64,000 nucleotides of DNA from Fremontodendron californicum (Eukaryota > Streptophyta > Magnoliopsida > Malvales > Malvaceae). Below are positions 56,748 through 64,000 of the stretch, piece by piece. How positions within the stretch are numbered: position 1 is the stretch's first letter; each line of letters starts with the position of its first letter. The DNA is taken from contig JAULJL010000028.1 in assembly GCA_030761205.1 (NCBI GenBank), forward strand, positions 19,147,001-19,211,000. The letters are read 5' to 3'. The notes beneath the pieces are model-generated. The model did not search any database. It had not been told where the DNA came from and was given only the letters and a program-made list of their open reading frames with translations. Made by a program: the position numbers and the translations under genes.

Positions 56748-58876
56748 TGATGCACCCAAAAAGAGTGTATCTTATTTAACCTTGCACTAAAAAGATAAAT
56801 TGTAAGTATAGTAGTTAGCAAGGGTCGAGTCCTCAGGGATTGGGTTTTAGTTTATAAGTTAATAGTTTAAAACTTAAATTCAAGAACAATAAAAGAAAAG
56901 GGGTTTTTGAAGCCAGATTTAAACTAAAGTAAATAATAAGAAGAAGATGCAAGGCGGTATAACCAGCCAATAAAAATATATATACTAAATTAGGCGGTAT
57001 AACCAGCCAATAAAAGTAAAACAAAGTTAATATACAAATTAGGCGGTATAACCAGCCAATAAAAATATATATACTAAATTAGGCGGTATAACCAGCCAAT
57101 AAAAATATATATACTAAATTAGGCGGTATAACCAGCCAATAAAAATAAATATACTTTTAAAAATAAGCAAACTAGAAAAGTAAGAAAACAAGTAAGTAAG
57201 AAGAATCAAATATGAAAAATATGGTTAAGGTTTCATTCTCCACCACTAGACATCATTAAGAATCAATTTCAGATCTATCAATATCAACCAACTATCAAAG
57301 TTAACAACCGTAGATAACAACAAGCTCTGTTATCCCAATCTTTCCTTAGTTTGTCGTTAAATAGAACAAGCTCTCTATTTAATCTCTAACCATCAAACAA
57401 CCTAGAATAAGCTCTCTAGATTCAATTTAATGGCAGCTTTATGATGAGAAAGATAGGTTGATCTAAGCAACAAACACATAAGCTCGGATTGTTCAACTTA
57501 GGTTATGTTCCACTTTGCAATTATTGAAAACTTGACCATAATCATTAATCACAAATTGCCACTTATGAATAGGAAATCAAGACAATTACACGGATCAAGA
57601 CTCCTAAACTAGCAATAGATAATTATCAAGATCTATCTAGTTGTACACCTAAACAAATCAAGACAACATCATGAACAATTCTTGTAGAAGAACATAAGCA
57701 ACTTTGATAGAAAATTAATGATAGATAGAATCTGAAAATCAATTATAAAACATGTCTAGGGCTTTGAAATCACCCTTAACCAAATAGAAGTTTAGCCTAG
57801 CATAGGCATTGTAAACATAAACATAAAATTAAAGAAAATCTAAGAAGAAAATAAAATAAAGAAAGAAGAAGAGGAAGAATATTAATTATCCAACCTCTTG
57901 CTCTCTCTAAAGAAAAAGAAAACTAGAGAAAAGAAAGAAAACTAGAGAAAAGAAAGAAGAAGAAAACTTAGAGAGTTTTATTAAAATGGCTAATATCCTA
58001 CCAATGTACAATATGATCCTCTACAATCATCCAAGGCCCTCTATTTATACACATTTTGGAGGGCTAAATGACAAGAGACAAGCTTTACAAATTTCAAAGG
58101 TAGGTATAATAGGTGGGTGCATTTTTCTAAGAATTTTCGTCATATTGTATGACCATTTTGATCAGCCAACTTGATGGTCGATTTTGTCAATCTTGAAGGC
58201 CTGATCTGATCCCATGGTCTTCTAGAAAAATGTTCCCCTATGAGTTACGGATTCATAGCCGTTGGAATCAGCTCATTTGCTGATGTGGAGAAGAAGATAT
58301 GGGTAAAATACGAAAACAGGTCAGCACAGACGTCATTGCACATCAGCCAACTTGATGATCGATTTCTTCAATATTGGAGGCTTTATCTGATCACATGGTC
58401 TTCTAGACAAATGTTCTCCTATCAGTTAGTGATCCATAGCCGTTGGAATCAGCTCATTTGCTGATGTGTATCGGACGATATGGTCAAAATGCGAAAACTG
58501 CTCAGGACAGACGTCATTGCACATCAGCCAAATTGATGGTTGATTTCGCTAGGGAAAACGACTCCGTTTCAAGAAGTGTAAAACATGAAAAAGATAGATA
58601 TCCCTCTTAACTTTGCACGGTTAAAATTTCAGCCTTATTTCTTTAGTGAAACTCCAGATATAGCTGATATGGCAAAAGGTATCGGAACTGGAACTGAACT
58701 GGATTTGCCCTTAATTCTAGTAATATGAAATCACTCAAAGAAACTTGTGAAAAACACCAAATTACATAAAAATATAAAAGATCATAAACACAATTAGACT
58801 AAACAATAATAACTCGTATTTGACACAAAACAATAATAAAACATAACTAAAAACTATATAATTATACGAGTTATCA
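56748..58876 (-). mobile_element. 5' LTR of A-V
   Basis: 2129 bp, five minisatellite units (about 56954-57150), and a short extra GA-rich duplication near 57920-57960 that accounts for most of the length difference from its partner LTR. Confidence 0.92.
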
Positions 58877-60244
58877 AATATCAACCAACTATCAAAGTTA
58901 ACAACCGTAGATAACAACAAGCTCTGTTATCCCAATCTTTCCTTAGTTTGTCGTTAAATAGAACAAGCTCTCTATTTAATCTCTAACCATTAAACAACCT
59001 AGAATAAGCTCTCTAAATTCAATTTAATGGCAGCTTTATGATGAGAAAGATAGGTTGATCTAAGCAACAAACACATAAGCTCGGATTGTTCAACTTAGGT
59101 TATGTTCCACTTTGCAATTATTGAAAACTTGACCATAATCATTAATCACAAATTGCAACTTATGAATAGGAAATCAAGACAATTACACGGATCAAGACTC
59201 CTAGACTAGCAATAGATAATTATCAAGATCTATCTAGTTGTACACCTAAATAAATCAAGACAACATCATGAACAATTCTTGTAGAAGAACATAAGCAACT
59301 TTGATAGAAAATTAATGATAGATAGAATCTGAAAATCAATCACAAAACATGTCTAGGGCTTTGAAATCACCCTTAACCAAATAGAAGTTTAGCCTAGCAT
59401 AGGCATTGTAAACATAAACATAAAATTAAAGAGAATCTAAGAAGGAAATAAAAGAAAGAAAGAAGAAGAAGAAAATAAAGAAAAAGAAAACTAGAGAAAA
59501 GAAAGAAGAAGAAAACTTAGAGAATTTTATTACAATGGCTAATATCCTACCAATGTACCATATGATCCTCTACAATCATCCAAGGCCCTCTATTTATACA
59601 CATTTTGGAGGGCTAAATGACAAGAGACAAGCTTTACAAATTTCAAAGGTAGGTATAATAAGTGGGTGCATTTTTCTAACAATTTTCGTCATATTGTATG
59701 ACAATTTTGATCAGCCAACTTGATGGTCGATTTTGTCAATTTTGGAGGCCTGATCTGATCACATGGTCTTCTAGAAAAATGTTCCCCTATCAGTTACTGA
59801 TCCATACCCATTGGAATCAGCTCATTTGCTGATGTGGATAAGAAGATATGGGCAAAATATGAAAACAGGTCAGCACAGACGTCATTGCACATCAGCCAAC
59901 TTGATGGTCGATTTCGCTAGGGAAAACGACTCCGTTTCAAGAAGTGTAAAACATGAAAAAGATAGATATGCCTCTTAACTTTGCACGGTTAAAATTTCAG
60001 CCTTATTGCTTCAGTGAAACTCGAGATATAGCTGATATGGAAAAAGGTGTCGGAACTGAAACTGAACTAGATTTGCCCTTAATTCTAGTAATCTGAAATC
60101 ACTCAAAAAAACTTGTGAAAAACACCAAATTACATAAAAATATAAAAGATCATAAACACAATTAGACTAAACAATAATAACTCGTATTTGACACAAAGCA
60201 ATAATAAAACATAACTAAAAACTATATAATTATACGAGTTATCA

Positions 60245-60536
60245 CATGTAATCATAAGAGCACTCAAGAAAGAAATTAGATTGATTTATATAATGCATCA
60301 ATCATTATAGGCTCAAAAACTCACAAGGATGATTATACAAGTCAGATTAAGTCTAAACATGCTTCTTTCTCAATCAACATATCATATTAACATTGGCTCA
60401 TAAAAAGGTTGATTTCAAGCTCAATTCTCATGAAAATCTTCTCACTAATAAATCTGTTTTAGACTTATGCAATTCATATCTCATCATAGTATTGAAAGTA
60501 ACTAAAACACACTAAAAACACACTAAGTCTAAACAT

Positions 60537-60570
<34 letters not shown>

Positions 60571-60829
60571 GAAGATTAAATCAAACTGACAAGGTATGTC
60601 TCAAGTCTCCCTTACTCAGACCTTGTTCAGAATGAATACTTCTAAATGTCTTAAAACACAACAAAATTTTTTTTTTTTTAAATTAGCAAAATATGTCCCT
60701 TACCCCCTACTAAAATATGACATTGTCCCCAATGTCAAATTTTAAAGGTAGAATTTAGGAGATATTACCTGCAGAGGTTGCTAACCACTTATTATAACTG
60801 AGACACAACAAGCAAAATGTTAGATAATG
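60245..60829 (-). mobile_element. 3' spacer of A-IV, proximal part
   Basis: No gene is seen. It contains a 26-28-bp T-run (about 60539-60566), one unit of the about 107-bp repeat (about 60575-60665) and the stem GACATTG/CAATGTC with complementary loop TCCC (about 60719-60736). Confidence 0.7.
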
Positions 60830-61477
60830 TCACAAAGACAAAGTACAATCCACTCCTTGCTCGTCCATATCTCTTTTTCTTTTTTCGAGCGTTTGCGAAA
60901 CAACCGTAGCAGATAAACACTCATAAGCTTGGAGCTTTTTGAGTAAATCTTCAATGGTTGTAGCAGAAATTATGGTTTTCCTTGCCTCTGAAAACATGAA
61001 TCCATTTTCCACAGCATTATCTAAATATGAAAGCAAATTACTAAAATAACCATTAATATTAAGCAAACCAATGGGTTTCTTATTTGTGACCAAAGATGAC
61101 CAAGAAGCCACGCAAGCTATTTCTTCCAATGTACCCAGACCTCCTGGTAAAGCAATGAATGCATCGGCAGAATGGTACATGATTGTTATCCGTTCAGGGA
61201 TACTCCAGACTTGTATTTCCTTACCCAAGGTAGGTCCACAAAAATCTGTGAATAGTTTTGGCACGATTCCTAGAACTGGACTTCCTCCGGCGTGTGCTGC
61301 TGTAGCGACTGCTCCCATTAAACCCGTACTACCACCTCCATAAATCAACTGGATCTTTTGTTGGGCAAGTATTACTCCAACTCTTATGGCTTCATCAGCA
61401 AATATGTTATTTTTCCCTGGATAAGCACCTCCAAAGACACAAATTTTTTTAATGCGCTGGGACGAAGTACTTTCCAT
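60830..61477 (-). CDS. LOG-like: LOG-family phosphoribohydrolase, full length (A-IV)
   Basis: Intact 215-aa copy with all LOG motifs (GGGSTGLMG 47-55, Arg96, PGGLGTLEE 111-119). Changes include R-to-K in SEARKTII and G-to-E in the tail (LEKRKRD). Here the frame is open a further 79 codons upstream to 61714, because the leader has no stop in this frame. That extension covers the TATA-like box (complement 61519-61527) and is Ser/Leu-rich, so I keep the shared MESTSSQ start. CRP lies 360 bases upstream. Confidence 0.88.
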   Translation of the reverse strand: MESTSSQRIKKICVFGGAYPGKNNIFADEAIRVGVILAQQKIQLIYGGGSTGLMGAVATAAHAGGSPVLGIVPKLFTDFCGPTLGKEIQVWSIPERITIMYHSADAFIALPGGLGTLEEIACVASWSSLVTNKKPIGLLNINGYFSNLLSYLDNAVENGFMFSEARKTIISATTIEDLLKKLQAYECLSATVVSQTLEKRKRDMDEQGVDCTLSL

Positions 61478-61837
61478 TTTCTTTTTTCGAGTGCCTGAAA
61501 GAGAATGAGTACATGGTGTAATATATAGAGGACTGAGTAGTGAATCAGACAAGAGTAATAATGTCGCCGAAAGTGTATTTGACCTGTCAGAAGAAAATGT
61601 TAACCTAACAAAAGAGTTTTGCGTGATTTCAGGAAGAAAATCAAAAAGAGAAGAAAAATCAACCGTAAAAGACCAATAAAAAAAACGAGAATAATTACAC
61701 AAATCGAACAACACGTAAATTAAACCGAAATGAAGTTATTGCAAATCAAACCAAAAGCTGAGAAGTTATTTATTGTAGTTGTGATTGTGGCTCACATCTT
61801 CCTCTGGTTTTACGTCCAGAAACGGCTTAAACGCCTT
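61478..61837 (-). promoter_or_regulatory. CRP-LOG intergenic region (A-IV)
   Basis: 360 bp matching 8979-9342, with the TATA-like box and the two pyrimidine-CAG strings. Its retention in all full cassettes suggests that it came with the cassette. Confidence 0.45.
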
Positions 61838-62374
61838 CTATGAGTCGAGGATATGCTTCCCATCCAGTTTTCTTACAAGCTGGCAAACAGGGTCTTTTAA
61901 CATCAGATTCCCAAGATGTTGCCATTCCCTTTGGAATTGCGGCCATAAATCAAGAATTTCTCTTTGTACGTCTCCACTAGGATGCGTCTCAAGAGAAAGT
62001 TGGATATTACCCAAATTCTCCTTACTCAGTCCATCCTTAATGAATTCAATTTTATCATCTCGATTAGAGGACGGAATCCCAATATAACGACATTTACCGT
62101 TACACGTCCATCGTGCACATTTGTGGCAATTTGAACTCATGCGCTTTGCTCGTCGCTTCTTTGCAAAAGTGCTTCTACCTGTACCTGGTAAATGCAAAAC
62201 AGGAAGATATTCATCTTCACGTACCTTGGCTTCAATTATCCAACGTATGTCTTCAGGAATCCCTTTGTGCATAAGCATTCTTAATCTTTCAAATCGAACT
62301 TGGTAAAGCTTAAGTAAAATATTTCGAGGAAAAGGAGGAAATCGTTTCTGCAATCTTGTGAGAATATCATCCAT
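61838..62374 (-). CDS. CRP: basic four-cysteine protein, carlavirus NABP-like (A-IV)
   Basis: Second intact 178-aa copy, differing from the A-II copy at only a few residues (for example S97Y, G41E and S18N). The basic cluster KKRRAKR (72-78) and Cys 83, 86, 91 and 95 are unchanged. The frame is open upstream through the pyrimidine tract, but no ATG is there. Leader TATA complement at 62419-62428. Confidence 0.6.
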   Translation of the reverse strand: MDDILTRLQKRFPPFPRNILLKLYQVRFERLRMLMHKGIPEDIRWIIEAKVREDEYLPVLHLPGTGRSTFAKKRRAKRMSSNCHKCARWTCNGKCRYIGIPSSNRDDKIEFIKDGLSKENLGNIQLSLETHPSGDVQREILDLWPQFQREWQHLGNLMLKDPVCQLVRKLDGKHILDS

Positions 62375-62879
62375 CCTGAAAAAAAAATGAAAAAAATTGA
62401 AAGAGAAATTGGAAGAGAAATTTATATACAATATCAGTTTTGTGGGTAGCTGATGGAACCGATTTAAATAATCACGGAGTACCGTTATCCGCCATTTAAC
62501 CGGGGTTAAAAAAATAAAAATTATATTTACATTTAATTATTTTCAAAACAAGGATCAGAAAGAAAAACAACATAAAAAGACTCAAAAACAAAACACTCTA
62601 AATAAAATCCTAAATTCTCCCCCCCCACACATAATTCTTACATTGTCATTAATGTAATGCTATTAATCCCAAATGAAAGAATCATGTGTAAGTGAAAAGA
62701 ACTAATAAACAAAATAAACTTATGCAGCCTAAATGAACTTAGAAACACTAAACACAATTAACAAAGAAACATAAGAAAAAGATAAAGAAAAAGAGAGCAA
62801 ATCTGAGGATGGCAGTTTGGCAATGCTTTCACTAATTAGGCTGCCTCCCCCAATTAGCACTTGATTTAGTGTTTTGAAC
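62375..62879 (-). promoter_or_regulatory. Cassette leader (A-IV)
   Basis: Matches 7964-8439. The GGTTAA pair is near 62497-62510, the stem plus G-tract complement (CCCCCCCACACAT) is near 62620-62634, and the pyrimidine-CAG string precedes the CRP ATG. Confidence 0.45.
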
Positions 62880-63818
62880 CTAACCAACACCCCTTCTTGG
62901 CATTTTAGGCTTGTCAGGCTCATACATGAAATTTCCCAAATTTATGCGTTTGAGAGGAAGCTTTCTTTGCACAACAGTGGATGCATTCTCCATTACAAGT
63001 ATTATTCCATCATCCTTTGTGGTGCATATGTCATCGAGGAATGGAGCATATTTTGATACTTGTTGAATGACCTCCACAAACAAGTTGTTTAAGGTTTCCC
63101 GCATGTGTTGTTCATGTTCTTCCTCCTTGAACTTTGCAAATCTACTAGGAAAAGGTGGAGAAGAAACATTAGGAAAAAGTGAAACCTTAAACGTTACCTC
63201 AGGTGCCGAAATACTCTTATTTGGATCTTTGGCTTCATTATCCTCAAGAATAGAATCCATCTCTAATTTTGTTTCATCCTCATCTTGTTCCTCATTCTTC
63301 AAGGTCACAATAGTAGCATTCTCCTTTGGGTTAACCATCGTTTGGGCTGGGAGTTCTTCTGATCTTTGTGCTACCCATCCCACCATACTACTAGCCAATT
63401 GGCTCATTTGCTTTTCCAAACTCTGGATGCTTGCCCTTGTTTCCTGTTGAAATTGCAAAGAATCAGTAACAAGAGAATAGACAAGATCTTCTAAAGAAGT
63501 ACCTGAGTTTTGAGTCATATGTGGTGGTTGAAAAAGATCTGGTTCTTGAGACCATGATTGATTGAAGCTAGATGGATGAGTGTAATTGGCATAAGGATCT
63601 ACTTCTTGGTAATTTTTCGAGTAGCCATAATTAGTATGATCCCACCATCCCTCATGGTAAGTGTTTGAGTAATGATCATACTGTTGGTCTTGGAACACTT
63701 GATGGCCTTGACATCCTCCCATGGCCAATTGTTGAACTGGGGAGGTGAGATTGGCTTGTTGATTCTCCATGTTCATGTATGCGACCAACTCTTCAAGTGT
63801 TAGATTGCTCAATTCCAT
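62880..63818 (-). CDS. mini-gag, 312 aa (A-IV)
   Basis: Intact ORF with the same start and length as in A-II and B-II. Its C-terminal third is of the B type (QQVSKYAPFLDDI, ending RRGVG), close to the interrupted A-I copy. No capsid, zinc knuckle or protease. The stop is 506 bases before the CRP start. Confidence 0.75.
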   Translation of the reverse strand: MELSNLTLEELVAYMNMENQQANLTSPVQQLAMGGCQGHQVFQDQQYDHYSNTYHEGWWDHTNYGYSKNYQEVDPYANYTHPSSFNQSWSQEPDLFQPPHMTQNSGTSLEDLVYSLVTDSLQFQQETRASIQSLEKQMSQLASSMVGWVAQRSEELPAQTMVNPKENATIVTLKNEEQDEDETKLEMDSILEDNEAKDPNKSISAPEVTFKVSLFPNVSSPPFPSRFAKFKEEEHEQHMRETLNNLFVEVIQQVSKYAPFLDDICTTKDDGIILVMENASTVVQRKLPLKRINLGNFMYEPDKPKMPRRGVG

Positions 63819-63928
63819 TTTTTTTTTTTTTTAAATTTGAATAGAAAAACTTGTATGTACAAGAAAATAAAACTAATTAGAACTGAAAATAAGAATAAAC
63901 CAAGTAACAAATAAACTAAAGAAAGCAA

Positions 63929-63946
63929 TCCCCGGCAACGGCGCCA
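63929..63946 (-). other. Primer-binding site, tRNA-Asp type (A-IV)
   Basis: Perfect 18-nt complement of the tRNA-Asp 3' end, six bases from the LTR start at 63953. Confidence 0.9.
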
Positions 63947-63952
63947 AAAATT

Positions 63953-64000
63953 TGATGCACCCAAAAGAGTGTATCTTATTTAACCTTGCACTAAAAAGAT
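63953..64000 (-). mobile_element. 5' LTR of A-IV, first 48 bp
   Basis: Begins TGATGCACCC and is cut by the window end. Confidence 0.9.

Larger units (their letters stand above)
49395..58876 (-). mobile_element. Complete non-autonomous element A-V (family A)
   Basis: 9482 bp with AATAT on both sides (49390-49394 and 58877-58881). 5' LTR 58876-56748, PBS 56741-56724, mini-gag, CRP pseudogene, LOG, spacer, 3' LTR 51504-49395. The two LTRs look almost identical apart from small indels, so this is the youngest insertion visible in this nest. Confidence 0.93.
48858..60244 (-). mobile_element. Solo LTR, family A (Solo-2), split by A-V
   Basis: Outer pieces are 48858-49394 and 58877-60244, together about 1900 bp once the duplication is removed, flanked by CATGT (48853-48857 and 60245-60249). 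There is no internal sequence of its own. Five minisatellite units start at about 49064. Its inner target duplication AATAT marks the A-V insertion. Confidence 0.9.
45834..64000 (-). mobile_element. Element A-IV (family A), runs past the window end
   Basis: Inserted in pol after TTGAT (45829-45833; the matching duplication is outside the window). 3' LTR 45834-47639, spacer 47640-48857, interrupted by Solo-2/A-V (48858-60244), spacer 60245-60829, LOG, CRP, mini-gag, PBS 63929-63946, 5' LTR from 63953. All three ORFs are intact. Confidence 0.9.

Overview
This window is a plant genomic segment, probably from a eudicot, made almost entirely of nested Ty3/Gypsy LTR retrotransposons. Four signs support this. 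The LTRs are 1.4-2.1 kb, begin TG, end CA and have 5-bp target-site duplications. The primer-binding sites are 18 nt (TGGCGCCGTTGCCGGGGA) and match the 3' end of tRNA-Asp. The one pol fragment has Athila/Tat-like protease and reverse transcriptase motifs (DLGAS, FMDDFSVYG). The sequence is AT-rich. I found no ordinary host gene, tRNA, rRNA or CRISPR array.

Two main non-autonomous families are present. They share the R-U5 region, the primer-binding site, a 312-codon gag-derived ORF ('mini-gag') and a long G-tract-bearing spacer, but differ in U3. Family A LTRs start TGATAACTCG and carry a 40-bp minisatellite. Family B LTRs start TGATAAGCTC. Family A elements also carry a two-gene cassette between mini-gag and the 3' LTR. 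The first gene encodes a 178-aa basic, four-cysteine protein (here 'CRP') that resembles the nucleic-acid-binding proteins of carlaviruses. The second encodes a 215-aa intronless LOG-family cytokinin riboside 5'-monophosphate phosphoribohydrolase. The window holds five LOG copies (four full length, one missing the last 21 codons) and four CRP copies (two intact).

Layout. 1-4007: family B element B-I, 5' truncated. 4008-5040: inverted gag/spacer fragment. 5041-22776: A-I (+), 5' truncated, with a solo LTR in its gag (5867-7923) and the complete element A-II (-, 13178-22157) in its 3' LTR. 22777-27208: B-II (+). 27209-28488: inverted LTR-B pieces. 28489-38277: B-III (-), interrupted by A-III (+, 31003-36646), in which a deletion puts an LTR promoter directly upstream of LOG. 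38278-43436: old mosaic of other Gypsy gag and LTR pieces, including a 0.6-kb-arm palindrome. 43437-45833: decayed protease/RT/RNase H. 45834-64000: A-IV (-), containing a solo LTR (48858-60244) that itself contains the complete element A-V (-, 49395-58876).

On this reading, family A elements are parasites of an autonomous Athila/Tat-like element and have picked up two genes connected, by family, with cell proliferation: cytokinin activation, and a viral-type nucleic-acid-binding protein. Each gene has its own TATA-like box and splice-acceptor-like leader, and the cassette lies between repeated stem-GGA-stem plus G-tract modules. The LOG identification is strong. The viral origin of CRP, its expression and any phenotype are inference.
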